NCBI GenBank assembly: GCA_964215915.1
Contig: CAXPEB010000056.1
Location: 1 to 24,093, forward strand
Reading direction: 5' to 3'
Length of the DNA stretch: 24,093 nucleotides
DNA from: UBA8524 sp964215915
Lineage (GTDB): Bacteria > Bacteroidota > Bacteroidia > UBA8524
Under the pieces are notes generated by a model. The model was not told the DNA's origin. It saw nothing but the letters and a program-made list of their open reading frames with translations, and did not search any database. This document shows, piece after piece, positions 1 to 8,037 of the stretch; position 1 is the stretch's first letter, and every line of letters starts with the position of its first letter. A program made the position numbers and the translations under genes.

Positions 1-23
1 TTCAGGAAAACTGTCCTTTTTTC

Positions 24-53
24 GCCCATTTTTTAGACAAGTAAAAAATGGGC
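24..53. repeat. Perfect 11-bp-stem inverted repeat near window start
   Basis: An 11-bp perfect stem (24-34 pairing with 43-53) closes an 8-nt loop. Neither strand has a U-tract after the stem, so it is not a classical intrinsic terminator. The stem is G/C at the base and A/T near the loop. Its role is unknown; it could belong to a gene that ends before the window. Confidence 0.5.
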
Positions 54-177
54 AATCCTACATAACCTTATACCCAGAGCAAAAAGACCGCTAACGTTGT
101 TAGCGAATTAGCTTGCCCACACCAACCGAATATTTCTATGGTAGTCTGACGGAGAGAAAATCTATCACCGGAAAACA

Positions 178-233
178 AAAAAGCCTCGGAGAATATTCTC
201 CGAGGCCAGTTCTCTTGTCGGGGTGGCAGGATT
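178..233 (-). pseudogene. Partial duplicate of tRNA-Pro 3' end plus terminator
   Basis: About 55 bp match 349-404 almost exactly: the terminator palindrome, a 12-nt spacer and the last 15 nt of the tRNA-Pro gene including its 3' acceptor strand. After 233 the match to the tRNA collapses, although faint similarity to the anticodon arm may persist to about 255. The orientation is the same as the intact tRNA, and the copy lies on its 3' side. This is either a decayed tandem tRNA or the att scar of an element once integrated at the tRNA 3' end; the 117 bp in between contain no gene. Confidence 0.65.
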
Positions 234-353
234 ACCCGACGATGATCCTGTGGTCCGGAAAATTCCGAAAATCTGGCCCGGTCATTTCATGACCTGTTTT
301 TATATTTTCCATCACTCACTCAAATAAATTTGAGCCGTTCAGAAAATATAAAA

Positions 354-377
354 GCCTCGGAGAATAATCTCCGAGGC
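354..377 (-). terminator. Intrinsic terminator of tRNA-Pro
   Basis: A 10-bp GC-rich stem (354-363 with 368-377) has a 4-nt loop. On the minus strand it is followed by a T-rich run (revcomp of about 340-353). It starts 12 nt after the tRNA 3' end. The same palindrome occurs at 181-205 in the duplicated copy. Confidence 0.8.
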
Positions 378-388
378 CAGTTCTCTTG

Positions 389-462
389 TCGGGGTGGCAG
401 GATTCGAACCTACGACCTCCTGCTCCCAAAGCAGGCGCGATACCGGGCTACGCTACACCCCG
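389..462 (-). tRNA. tRNA-Pro (anticodon TGG)
   Basis: Read on the minus strand, this folds as a full cloverleaf. A 7-bp acceptor stem (CGGGGTG with CACCCCG) is followed by discriminator A. The anticodon stem CCTGC/GCAGG encloses loop TTTGGGA, giving anticodon TGG (proline). The T-arm has the loop TTCGAAT. The 3' CCA is not encoded. A hairpin terminator follows at once, and a partial duplicate of the 3' end lies further downstream. Confidence 0.95.
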
Positions 463-586
463 AACTCTTTTTTGAGGAGTGCAAACGTAGCGTTTTTTTC
501 ACAGAAATACCATAACACAAAATTTGTCAGGAATTCCGTTAACTTTCGTCTGCTCAGGAAACCGAATACTCCAGAACCCCGTAAAT

Positions 587-1114
587 ATGCCTATGGAACA
601 AGCAGGCTACTCCGGAGCCGTACAAGGCCTCCGTGATGTGTATACCCAATTGAAATCCTTCGTTCTTTCGATCCCTTCGGAAGATTACCGTGCACCGGTC
701 GACCTGTTATCCGGAAACAGTATCGGAAAACATTGTCGCCATATCCTGGAAGTGCTTGAAGCCCTGGACAAGGGGTGTACTGCCGGACCGGTGGAATACG
801 AAAAAAGAGAACGAAATCCCGAATACGAGCAGGAAGCCCACGCTTTTACGGATCGGATGGAACAACTAATCCATACCCTGACCCAATACCCGCTCCCCCA
901 TCCCATTGAGCTCCGTCACGAGCCTTTTCCCGGAAATATTCCGCCGGAAAGATTAAACAGTAGCCTCGGACGGGAACTCCTTTACAATATGGAACACATG
1001 ATTCACCATATGGCTCTTATCCGCGTAGCTGCCAAAAGCCTCGGCCTGGAAGGCCAGCTTCCGGTAAATTTCGGGATAGCCTATTCCACCCTTCAGTTTA
1101 CAAGCCGATCGTAA
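587..1114 (+). CDS. DinB/YfiT-like metal-binding four-helix protein
   Basis: This 175-residue protein resembles the DinB superfamily of four-helix-bundle, divalent-metal proteins, some of which are thiol-dependent transferases. What is visible is an N-terminal His pair in IGKHCRH (H49, H52) and a C-terminal NMEHMIHHM segment (H137, H141). This is the spaced-histidine layout used for the metal site. The frame is open upstream to a TTG at 524, but the ATG at 587 (or 593) is a better start because the extra residues do not fit the fold and that stretch borders the tRNA. It is the first gene of a run of four; the next gene begins 3 nt after its stop. The substrate cannot be told from sequence. 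Confidence 0.75.
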   Translation: MPMEQAGYSGAVQGLRDVYTQLKSFVLSIPSEDYRAPVDLLSGNSIGKHCRHILEVLEALDKGCTAGPVEYEKRERNPEYEQEAHAFTDRMEQLIHTLTQYPLPHPIELRHEPFPGNIPPERLNSSLGRELLYNMEHMIHHMALIRVAAKSLGLEGQLPVNFGIAYSTLQFTSRS

Positions 1115-1117
1115 GTA

Positions 1118-1843
1118 ATGTGTACGCTGACTTTTATCCCCCAAAAAAACGGCTACCTGTTCACCAGCAACCGCGATGAACAGAATACGCGCAGAAAAGC
1201 TGCCAGGCCGGAACTGACCATTCAGAAAGACAGGGAGCTGCTTTTTCCCCGCGACGGAGAAGCGGGCGGCACCTGGATCGTGTCTTCCCAAAACAGGGAT
1301 TACTGCCTGTTGAACGGTGCCTTTTCCCCGCATGAACGAAACACCCCCTACCGCCGGTCCAGGGGATTGGTGTTGCTGGACGCCATACTCTGTCAGGATC
1401 TTCTGACTTTCAACAACGAATACAACCTGAGCGGAATCGAGCCGTTTACCATAGTGGCCATCTGCAACATTGAAAACCTCTTGCAGGAATTTCGTTGGGA
1501 CGGCCAGCACCGGCATCTCAGTGAACTGGATTTTGACAAGCCGGCAATCTGGTCTTCCAGCACTCTGTATTCACCGGAGGTCAGAAAAAAAAGAGAACAG
1601 TGGTTTTCCGAATTCCTGGCCGAAAACCCGGAACCCGGTGCCGAAGACATCCTTGACTTCCACCGCTTTACGGAAGACGAAAATGCCGACCACGGACTGG
1701 TTATGAAACGGGGTCCCTCCCTGCAAACGCTTTCCATCAGTTGCCTGCAAAGGGACCCAAACGGATTGCTATGGTATCACCAGGATCTGCTCGACAATAC
1801 GGAAGAAAGGATTCGCGCCTTTGAGAATGAAGCACCGTATTAA
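1118..1843 (+). CDS. NRDE family protein (TANGO2-like)
   Basis: The 241-aa protein starts MCTLTF and carries the NRDE signature at residues 18-21 (SNRDE). Both are hallmarks of the NRDE/TANGO2 family, whose Cys2 is the presumed N-terminal nucleophile of an Ntn-hydrolase-like fold once Met is removed. The length is normal for bacterial members. Eukaryotic TANGO2 has been linked to Golgi organisation and haem or lipid handling; the bacterial role is unknown. The start is 3 nt after the DinB-like gene, and the 3' end overlaps the next gene by 17 bp, so co-translation is likely. Confidence 0.88.
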   Translation: MCTLTFIPQKNGYLFTSNRDEQNTRRKAARPELTIQKDRELLFPRDGEAGGTWIVSSQNRDYCLLNGAFSPHERNTPYRRSRGLVLLDAILCQDLLTFNNEYNLSGIEPFTIVAICNIENLLQEFRWDGQHRHLSELDFDKPAIWSSSTLYSPEVRKKREQWFSEFLAENPEPGAEDILDFHRFTEDENADHGLVMKRGPSLQTLSISCLQRDPNGLLWYHQDLLDNTEERIRAFENEAPY

Positions 1844-2897
1844 CGCCCTTCGTTTCGAGTACTGGCCGGTTTGGCTGGTATACCTCCCAACCCTCTTCTA
1901 CTGGGCCTGGCTGGCCCTGCGTGCCCGTGCACCGCTCTACATGACGGCAGCAAACCCGGGTATTGAAATGGGGGGCTTTTTCGGAGAATCGAAAAGCCGC
2001 ATACTCGACCTGGTTCCGGAAAGGGTCAAACCCCAAACTCTACGTATCCATCCTGCCGAAGGCCACTGGCTGGAGCTATTCATGCAAAGCGGACTGCAGT
2101 TTCCCCTGATCGCCAAGCCCGATGTGGGGGAACGCGGAGACGGGGTTAGCCTCCTGGATTCCATGGAAAATCTGCTCCGTTTCCTTCGTGATAAAAAAGA
2201 ACTCTACCTCCTCCAGGAGTATGTTACCGGTCCGCATGAATACGGGGTCCTGTTCTACCGCCACCCCGGAGAACCGGAAGGAAAGGTCATTTCCATCACC
2301 GGTAAAAAATTTCTGGGTGTTACGGGCGACGGCCAATCGGATATCCGTACCCTCATGCATAAAGATTACCGCAGTTCCAGGCAAATCAAACGATTGGAAG
2401 CCCTATACGACCTCTCGGAAGTACCCCTTGAAGGGGAATACCGCCTGCTGGAGCCCATCGGTAACCATTGCCGGGGCACGGAGTTCACCAATGAAAATCA
2501 CCGGATCAACGATGCGGTACACCGTGTATTCTCCGAAATAGCCCGGGAAATGCAGGGATTTTATTTCGGGCGTTTCGATCTGAAAGTCTCCGATCCCGGC
2601 GACCTTGAAACCGGGAAGCATATTCGGGTACTTGAGGTGAACGGAACCACCTCCGAAGCCGGGCATATCTACAGCCGGAACTACGGGGTGTTCCGCGCAT
2701 ACCGCGACATTTTCCGCTCCATGCACCTGATCTGGCAGATCAGCCTGGCCAATTACCGCAATGGCACTCCCTATACTCCTGCCTCCGAGTTCCTGTCCAC
2801 GCTAAAAAGACATTTTATCGATAGAAAAAAACCACCAACCCCACAGTCCGGAGATAAACAAGCTACATGGTATTCCACCCAGGAGAGCTCTTTGTAA
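1827..2897 (+). CDS. Membrane-associated ATP-grasp ligase-like protein
   Basis: The 356-aa protein has a hydrophobic N-terminus (about residues 10-32, WPVWLVYLPTLFYWAWLAL) followed by an ATP-grasp-like body. The nucleotide-binding part shows FPLIAKPDVGERGDGV (about 91-106) and LLQEYVTGPHEYGV (about 126-139). The C-terminal part has FGRFDLKVS and RVLEVNGTTSEAGH, the metal-binding D/E...N region. Such proteins are often auto-annotated as D-alanine--D-alanine ligases, but the N-terminal membrane part argues for a different carboxylate-amine ligation near the membrane; the substrate is unknown. The ATG at 1827 was chosen over a TTG two codons upstream. It overlaps the previous gene by 17 bp and the next by 31 bp. 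Confidence 0.75.
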   Translation: MKHRINALRFEYWPVWLVYLPTLFYWAWLALRARAPLYMTAANPGIEMGGFFGESKSRILDLVPERVKPQTLRIHPAEGHWLELFMQSGLQFPLIAKPDVGERGDGVSLLDSMENLLRFLRDKKELYLLQEYVTGPHEYGVLFYRHPGEPEGKVISITGKKFLGVTGDGQSDIRTLMHKDYRSSRQIKRLEALYDLSEVPLEGEYRLLEPIGNHCRGTEFTNENHRINDAVHRVFSEIAREMQGFYFGRFDLKVSDPGDLETGKHIRVLEVNGTTSEAGHIYSRNYGVFRAYRDIFRSMHLIWQISLANYRNGTPYTPASEFLSTLKRHFIDRKKPPTPQSGDKQATWYSTQESSL

Positions 2898-3481
2898 TTG
2901 CCACCGGAATCAGTTTCCTCGGATCCCTGCAACTCGGACCGGTAAACAGTGAGGTGCTGCGCCTCTCCATTCGCGGAAAAAGAAGAAGTGCTTTGTTTAC
3001 GGGGATCGGTGGAGCCATGCCTGAGATCCCCTATGCCCTGCTTGCTGCCGTTTTTGCCGCCAACCTGCTGAACTACCCGAAACTTCAATCCCTGTTCTTC
3101 TGGCTATTTATTGGCGTGCTGCTCTTTCTGGCCGGCCGACTGATCTTAAAAAAGGCCCAGCCTTTCGATGCAGCGCCTCCGAAACAGCGCTATTCACCCT
3201 TCCTGCTCGGTTTTATCCTGGCCAGTCTGAATCCTCAGCTAATCTTTTTTTGGGCAGGGGTATGGATTGCTTTGTCGCCCGGAGAGGCCACCTGGGAACA
3301 CCGCTGGGCTTTCGCCCTCGGCGCTTCTTTCGGAGCATTTCTCCTTCAGTGGCTGGTAACGGTAATCGGGGTATTCCTGTACCGAAAGGCCTGGATCAAA
3401 AACCTGCACCACATCGACCGCATAGTGGGAATCGTACTACTGCTGGTCGCTCTTATCCTGGTGTTGCAAAAAATCCGCTAG
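2867..3481 (+). CDS. LysE/RhtB-type amino-acid exporter family protein
   Basis: The 204-aa protein is very hydrophobic, with about six membrane segments spread over its length. The first helix ends in LGPVNSEVLRLSIRGKRR and continues GIGGAMPEIPYA. This matches the LysE-family pattern in which a GP motif ends helix 1 and a Gly-rich stretch opens the next. NPQLIFFWAGVW (about 126-137) resembles the conserved N-P-K/Q segment of the family. Function inferred from the family: proton-driven efflux of amino acids or related solutes. The ATG at 2867 has a GGAG 13 nt upstream. It overlaps the ATP-grasp gene by 31 bp, which suggests export of, or protection from, a related metabolite, but that is only context. 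Confidence 0.8.
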   Translation: MVFHPGELFVIATGISFLGSLQLGPVNSEVLRLSIRGKRRSALFTGIGGAMPEIPYALLAAVFAANLLNYPKLQSLFFWLFIGVLLFLAGRLILKKAQPFDAAPPKQRYSPFLLGFILASLNPQLIFFWAGVWIALSPGEATWEHRWAFALGASFGAFLLQWLVTVIGVFLYRKAWIKNLHHIDRIVGIVLLLVALILVLQKIR

Positions 3482-3583
3482 TTTCTGTCAGGTCTTGTTT
3501 AATAAGCAGACGAATTGCCGTGAACCGCTCCTGAACCGGTAAAGTAAGTGCACCGCTGATGGAGGAAACAAGTATTACCCCTT

Positions 3584-4315
3584 ATGAGACTCCGATTCCT
3601 GTTTTTTCCGATACTGTTTCTCTGCAGCTCCCTTTACGGACAGTATTTACGCAGCCCCAACCAGGTTCTGGATCTGGGCATTTCCGCAGGAGCTAGCCAG
3701 CAGGCCTTATCCCTTTCCTATTCCCACTTGCACGGATTCGGGAAGAAGAAAAACTTTCGGGTTGGTTATGGACTGCGTTTCAGTTATAACTGGGGCAGCA
3801 ACAAGGATTTTGTGACGGCTCCCGCCGAACTCACATCCGGGAAAACAGGACTGGGAGTGATCTTCAGTGAGAATATCCCGGAAAATTTCGACACCCTTCG
3901 TTTTTCCTCGTATGGAATCGGAAGCCTCAACCTGAGCATTCACCTGAATTACCGGATCAACCCGAAGTTCGAAGTGGAGTTCAATATTGACGCCGTCGGG
4001 TTTAGTTTCGGTATAGACCGCGATGCCCGCTACGAAACCACGCGAAATAATCAGTGGTCTTCCGTTCAATCCGCGCATCCCACCGCATTCAATCTGCTGC
4101 TCACCAGCGACAACGACCTGGGTAGCCTGAATTCGGAACTTATGCTGCGTTACTGGCCGAACCCCAGGATTGGGGTAAGGGCCGGTGCTACCTTCATCTT
4201 TGCCGAATACACGACGGAGCAAACCCTCTATAAAGACAACGACCGCTTTCGCAACAAGGCACTCATGGGACTCTTCGGATTTAGCTACCGCCTATTTAAT
4301 CCGGATACATTATGA
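3584..4315 (+). CDS. Outer-membrane beta-barrel protein, function unknown
   Basis: The 243-aa protein has a clear signal peptide (MRLRFLFFPILFLCSSLYGQ). The mature part is rich in alternating aromatic/polar strands, such as FRVGYGLRFSYNW, SLNLSIHLNYRI and GVRAGATFIFAEY, and ends in GLFGFSYRLFN, typical of an 8- to 10-stranded outer-membrane barrel. I do not recognise a specific family. GGAGG lies 18 nt before the ATG, rather far. It is the first gene of an operon: the stop overlaps the YceI start in an ATGA. Confidence 0.7.
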   Translation: MRLRFLFFPILFLCSSLYGQYLRSPNQVLDLGISAGASQQALSLSYSHLHGFGKKKNFRVGYGLRFSYNWGSNKDFVTAPAELTSGKTGLGVIFSENIPENFDTLRFSSYGIGSLNLSIHLNYRINPKFEVEFNIDAVGFSFGIDRDARYETTRNNQWSSVQSAHPTAFNLLLTSDNDLGSLNSELMLRYWPNPRIGVRAGATFIFAEYTTEQTLYKDNDRFRNKALMGLFGFSYRLFNPDTL

Positions 4316-4845
4316 AAGGGATCCTAACCGCCATCATCCTGCTCTCCGCAACGATCCTGCAGGGTCTGGAAATTCAGGATCCGACACCCGAAGTGCGCTT
4401 CTCCATCAGAAATGCCGGTGTAATGGTTGAAGGCAGTTTCGGGCCAGTTACCGGCACCCTCCGTTTTAACCCGGAACAGTTGTATAAATCGGATATACAG
4501 GCTTCGGTTGAGGCTGAAACCATCCATACCGGCATCGGGAAACGCGACGGGCATCTGCGCCAGGAAGAATATTTTAACGTGACCGATTTTCCGCAGATCA
4601 GCATGAAAAGCCGGTTTTTCGGAAAAGGACAGGGAGAGAATGAATACCGGGGTTATTTTAATCTGACCTTAAAAGGCACGACCCGGGAAATCACCATCCC
4701 CTTCACGGCCACACCGGAAGGCGATTACTACCGGCTAAAAGGTTCTTTTACCCTGAACCGATTGGATTACGGTGTTGGGAAAAGCAGCCTGATCCTCGAT
4801 AAAGAAGTAAACATAACCCTGAATGTTTTAAGTAACGCGCTATGA
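4312..4845 (+). CDS. YceI family periplasmic lipid-binding-like protein
   Basis: The 177-aa protein has a short signal peptide (about residues 1-18), then the YceI lipocalin-like pattern: VRFSIRNAGVMVEGSFG, GTLRFNPEQL, ETIHTGIGKRDGHLRQEEYFNV, FPQISMKSRFF, TLKGTTREITIPF and FTLNRLDYGVG. YceI proteins bind polyisoprenoid chains in a hydrophobic pocket; the ligand here is inferred from the family. The gene overlaps its neighbours on both sides by 4 bp (ATGA), so barrel, YceI, DoxX-like and Omp28-like are probably made together. A YceI next to a DoxX-like membrane protein suggests a shared job with quinone-like or isoprenoid lipids in the envelope. Confidence 0.9.
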   Translation: MKGILTAIILLSATILQGLEIQDPTPEVRFSIRNAGVMVEGSFGPVTGTLRFNPEQLYKSDIQASVEAETIHTGIGKRDGHLRQEEYFNVTDFPQISMKSRFFGKGQGENEYRGYFNLTLKGTTREITIPFTATPEGDYYRLKGSFTLNRLDYGVGKSSLILDKEVNITLNVLSNAL

Positions 4846-5219
4846 AAATACTGGACTGGATACTTGCCCTGATCGCTTCCCTCCTTTTGCTTCAAACCCT
4901 ATATTTCAAATTCAGCGGGTCGGCGGAGAGTATCTATATTTTTGAAACCGTAGGCATAGAACCTTGGGGGCGCTATGCTTCCGGCGTCGCCGAACTGGTC
5001 GCCGGGATCCTCCTGCTGATTCCACGCCTTCGTCTTTATGGGGCATTGATCGCTGCCGGAGTAATCTCCGGAGCACTGTTTTTCCATTTGACCAGCCTGG
5101 GTATCGTGGTGATGGATGACGGTGGGCAGTTATTTATATATGCCTTGCTGGTATTCCTTTCCAGTCTCGGACTGATCTTCATCCATAGAAAAGAAATCCC
5201 TTTTATTTCCATTCCATGA
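4842..5219 (+). CDS. DoxX-like integral membrane protein
   Basis: The 125-aa protein has four hydrophobic segments (about residues 4-22, 44-62, 66-86 and 95-113) and the DoxX-type motifs LYFKFSGSAES and GVAELVAGILLLIPRLRLYGA. DoxX members are small four-helix membrane proteins, some being quinol-oxidase subunits or oxidative-stress partners; the exact role here is unknown. ATGA overlaps at both ends place it in the middle of the envelope operon. Confidence 0.82.
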   Translation: MKILDWILALIASLLLLQTLYFKFSGSAESIYIFETVGIEPWGRYASGVAELVAGILLLIPRLRLYGALIAAGVISGALFFHLTSLGIVVMDDGGQLFIYALLVFLSSLGLIFIHRKEIPFISIP

Positions 5220-6193
5220 AACGACTTATACTCCTTTCCTTAAACGCTCTGTTACTGACCTCCGTACGGGCTCAGGTACCTAAGCAGGTGGTGGTGGAGC
5301 ATTTTACCAATACCTGGTGCAGCACCTGTGCTTCCCGGAATCCCGGTTTTTTCACCAACCTGTCGGCATTCCCCCAGGTAATCCACTTGTCGTACCACCC
5401 GAGTTCACCCTATCCTCAATGCGAATTGAACCAGGAAAATAAATCAGGCAACGACGGTCGTACGCAATTCTACAATGTGTACGGGAGTACGCCACGTTTG
5501 GTGATCCAGGGGACACCCATACCTGCACAATCCGATTATACGGACCCCGCACTGTTTAACAATGAGCTTGGCGACAGCAGTGATTTTTCTGTTCGGGTAT
5601 CGATTGGATTTCCTTCATCCGACAAGGCCGTCACACAAGTTGTGATCAAACGGGTAGCGTCTTCGGGACAAAGCGGGGCATTACTCTTCCAGGGAATTTT
5701 TGAGGACACCGTTTTTCGCACCAACCAGAATGGCGAAAAAAACCCGGTACATGTTTACCGAAACGGAGCCCCAAACGGTCAAAACATTCAACTGCCACAG
5801 AACCCGGGTGATTCGGTAGTGATCACGGAAGAGCATACGCTTTCACAGGGATGGAATACCGAACGACTCTATGGGGTGGCTTTGCTTTATGATGAAGGAA
5901 CGAATTATCTGCAGGCCGGCAGCAGCCAGGGGATGCCTCTCCTTTCGCTTTCCTCCCGAAAACTCTCCGAAAACGCTGTGGGGCTTTATCCACTGCCCTG
6001 TCGCGATCAACTGTTCAATACCTTAAATGAAGATGCCTGGTTCCGCATTACCGATCTGAGCGGCAGGGAAATTCAGAGCGGCTTCTGGAAGGTCGGCACC
6101 GCCCTTGACCTAAGCACCGGTTCGGGCACCTACCTCCTGCAACTTAAAACCACCGAAGGCATACGACGACGTTTCTTCCAGGTACTTCCATAA
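5216..6193 (+). CDS. Omp28-like thioredoxin-fold protein with T9SS C-terminal sorting domain
   Basis: The 325-aa protein has a signal peptide (cut near residue 19-20) and a thioredoxin-like N-terminal half: VVVEHFTNTWCSTCASRNP, with a CxxC pair at C35/C38. The segment TPRLVIQGTPI supplies the thioredoxin-like cis-Pro neighbourhood. This layout matches Bacteroidota Omp28-related proteins. The last ~75 residues (from about LYPLPCRDQLFN, through FRITDLSGREIQSG, GTYLLQLKT and RRFFQVLP) form a type A T9SS sorting domain, so export across the outer membrane and surface attachment or release are predicted. It is the last gene of the operon, its start overlapping the DoxX-like stop by 4 bp. An extracellular thiol/disulfide role is inferred from CxxC. 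Confidence 0.85.
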   Translation: MKRLILLSLNALLLTSVRAQVPKQVVVEHFTNTWCSTCASRNPGFFTNLSAFPQVIHLSYHPSSPYPQCELNQENKSGNDGRTQFYNVYGSTPRLVIQGTPIPAQSDYTDPALFNNELGDSSDFSVRVSIGFPSSDKAVTQVVIKRVASSGQSGALLFQGIFEDTVFRTNQNGEKNPVHVYRNGAPNGQNIQLPQNPGDSVVITEEHTLSQGWNTERLYGVALLYDEGTNYLQAGSSQGMPLLSLSSRKLSENAVGLYPLPCRDQLFNTLNEDAWFRITDLSGREIQSGFWKVGTALDLSTGSGTYLLQLKTTEGIRRRFFQVLP

Positions 6194-6228
6194 AATAAAA
6201 AAACCGGTTTCGGGGGGAGAAACCGGTT
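6194..6228 (-). terminator. Terminator hairpin between convergent genes
   Basis: A 10-bp stem (6202-6211 with 6219-6228) has a 7-nt purine loop. On the minus strand it is followed by a T-rich run (revcomp of 6194-6201), so it best serves the phosphatase transcript arriving from the right. The plus-strand operon ends just before it, so the stem may work in both directions. Confidence 0.75.
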
Positions 6229-6361
6229 GTAATGGGGAACGAAACGTTCCTAACCAAAGGATATGCACCATTAGTAGACTTCGAAAATAACAAGGTAACG
6301 GGGAGGAATACCAGCACCCTTTTCTGAATGGACGCTTCCGGTTTTCGAGTGGACCGGTTGC

Positions 6362-7945
6362 TCAATATCCCAGCATCTCGGATAAAGGATCTCCCGTATT
6401 AGCACTCGGAAATTGTATCCCGAGGATCAGCGACAGGCTTGGCGCAATATCACAGATACTGACCGGGCGGGTACTTTTTCCCGCCTGTACGCCGTAGCCG
6501 TAAAACAATACCGGCACCCGGGTATCGTAACTGAAACCACTGCCGTGTGTGGTTCCTTTCGGACGTGAATCCATCCACCCCGGAGCTGTGAGCAGCAACA
6601 CATCACCACTTCGTTTCGGCCAATAGCCATTCCATAAACGGCGCAGAACAGGGTCAAAAGTATATTGCTCCAGGTCGCTACCTGCAACGGCCCGGTGAAT
6701 TCCTTTTTGCTGTTCCGCCCATTGGGCCAGGTCCCTGCACAGTGCCTTATAGTTTAGGTTAAGCGCCGCTATCCGGGTCTGGTCCAGGTAGATCTGTTCG
6801 TTGGTGACAGCCAGCAGAAGACTGTCGGCATAGTGCTCCTTCAGGTAGTCGGAAAGCTGGTTTTCCAGTCCTTTCATGTCCAGCAACCCGCCGGGCATCC
6901 GGTTGTCTTCCAGGTAGGCCGCCACTTCATTGGCACCGTGATCGGCACTAAGGAATAAGGTGTAATTCCCCTTCCCGAAACGGGCATCCAGGTAGTTCAG
7001 AAAGTCGCCGAGCTCCTTATCGAGGCGGAGGTACATGTCCTCTATTTCCATTGACTGCGGACCGAAAAAATGCCCGGCATAATCTGTCGCAGAAAAACTC
7101 AGGCACAGAAAATCGCAGTAGTCGCCTTGTCCCATATGCTCTCCTTCTATCGCTGCCTTACCCGCTTCAAACACCCAGGAATTCCCGAAAGGAGTCATAG
7201 GAAGCAAGCGGTAGCCCCAGGATTCGCTGAGCTTTTTCAGGTCGTATGGAAATACCGGAGCCCTGTCTTTGTCCAGGCTGTTTTCGTAAGGGTTGTCGTC
7301 CGGAGCCGAAGCGGTATACGTTTCCGGCGGATACAGGGTATTCCATTCCCGCTCCAGGTAATTCAGCGGAAGTCCGCGCTTATTGAAGGCATTCACCCAC
7401 TCTCCTTCCCTGTACCAGGAAGAGGTGACCAGCTTCCCGCTTTTACTGTCATACCAGTAAGCTCCTGTGGCAGCGTGACCAGCCGGAAGGATAGAGCCCC
7501 GGTCTTTGATGCTCACCCCCACAATCTTCGACCGAAATCCGCTGGCAAGGGCCAGTTGGTCGGTAACTGTGCTGCTTTGCAGGTTTTCCGGAGACAGAAT
7601 CCGGTCACCTGAGTCGATAAGCGGTTCGGCGCAATACACATAGGTGTTGCTGTACCGGTCGTACCAGTCGTTGGCCACAATGCCGTGATAGGAAGGTGTG
7701 GTGCCGGTATAGATGCTGGCATGTCCGGGGCCGGTATAGGTGGGGATATAAGGGTATTGCGCATTCTCATAGCTATATCCTTCACGTTGCAGGCGTTTGA
7801 ACCCCGTTTCCCCGAAACGGGAAGAATAGCGGGTCAGGTAATCGTAACGCATCTGGTCCACCACAATACCCACCACCAGTTTAGGCTGGGCAAAAAGGAA
7901 ACGAACGGGTGCCAGGAAAAGTAGCAGGCAAATCAGGTATCTCAC
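6362..7945 (-). CDS. pafA: PafA-type alkaline phosphatase
   Basis: This is a secreted phosphomonoesterase of the alkaline phosphatase superfamily. The 527-aa protein has a signal peptide (RYLICLLLFLAPVRFLFAQ). The active-site set is complete: D30 in VGIVVDQMR, Thr nucleophile T71 in YTGPGHASIYTG, N92 in GIVAN, the K147-D-R149 pair in SIKDRGS, DYAGH (metal-binding D and H), SADHG (metal-binding DH) and THGSG (metal-binding His). The D-to-Thr and Thr-to-Asn spacings (41 and 21 residues) match those I recall for Elizabethkingia PafA. The K-x-R pair separates PafA-like monoesterases from the diesterases of the superfamily. Translation starts at a GTG; no in-frame ATG fits the signal peptide better. 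The gene stands alone, and release of phosphate from organic phosphate is the expected role. Confidence 0.9.
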   Translation of the reverse strand: MRYLICLLLFLAPVRFLFAQPKLVVGIVVDQMRYDYLTRYSSRFGETGFKRLQREGYSYENAQYPYIPTYTGPGHASIYTGTTPSYHGIVANDWYDRYSNTYVYCAEPLIDSGDRILSPENLQSSTVTDQLALASGFRSKIVGVSIKDRGSILPAGHAATGAYWYDSKSGKLVTSSWYREGEWVNAFNKRGLPLNYLEREWNTLYPPETYTASAPDDNPYENSLDKDRAPVFPYDLKKLSESWGYRLLPMTPFGNSWVFEAGKAAIEGEHMGQGDYCDFLCLSFSATDYAGHFFGPQSMEIEDMYLRLDKELGDFLNYLDARFGKGNYTLFLSADHGANEVAAYLEDNRMPGGLLDMKGLENQLSDYLKEHYADSLLLAVTNEQIYLDQTRIAALNLNYKALCRDLAQWAEQQKGIHRAVAGSDLEQYTFDPVLRRLWNGYWPKRSGDVLLLTAPGWMDSRPKGTTHGSGFSYDTRVPVLFYGYGVQAGKSTRPVSICDIAPSLSLILGIQFPSANTGDPLSEMLGY

Positions 7946-8037
7946 AGCACGAAAATAGGAAAAGCGCGGAGTAAGAAAATTAAGGCTGTGTAACCTGTGT
8001 CACCTTATCCCAGGCCACAGAGGCGGATTTTTGAAGT

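Larger units (their letters stand above)
1..388. other. Gene-free stretch left of tRNA-Pro
   Basis: No credible protein gene is seen here. The stretch holds the inverted repeat at 24-53, a decayed copy of the tRNA-Pro 3' end with its terminator (178-233), two small palindromes (near 271-286 and 318-333) and the terminator of the intact tRNA (354-377). Short ORFs that run across the tRNA are translations of tRNA sequence, not genes. Confidence 0.6.

Noticed and set aside
524..586. TTG-initiated extension of the DinB-like gene
   Set aside because: The extra 21 residues do not fit the four-helix fold and an ATG follows at 587.
330..636. Two short open frames across the tRNA-Pro region
   Set aside because: They translate the tRNA and terminator sequence (the RIRTYDLLLP-type peptide is a known tRNA artefact).
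6427..7785. Long open frames in other frames of the PafA-like gene
   Set aside because: They are shadows; the phosphatase frame has a signal peptide and the full catalytic residue set.
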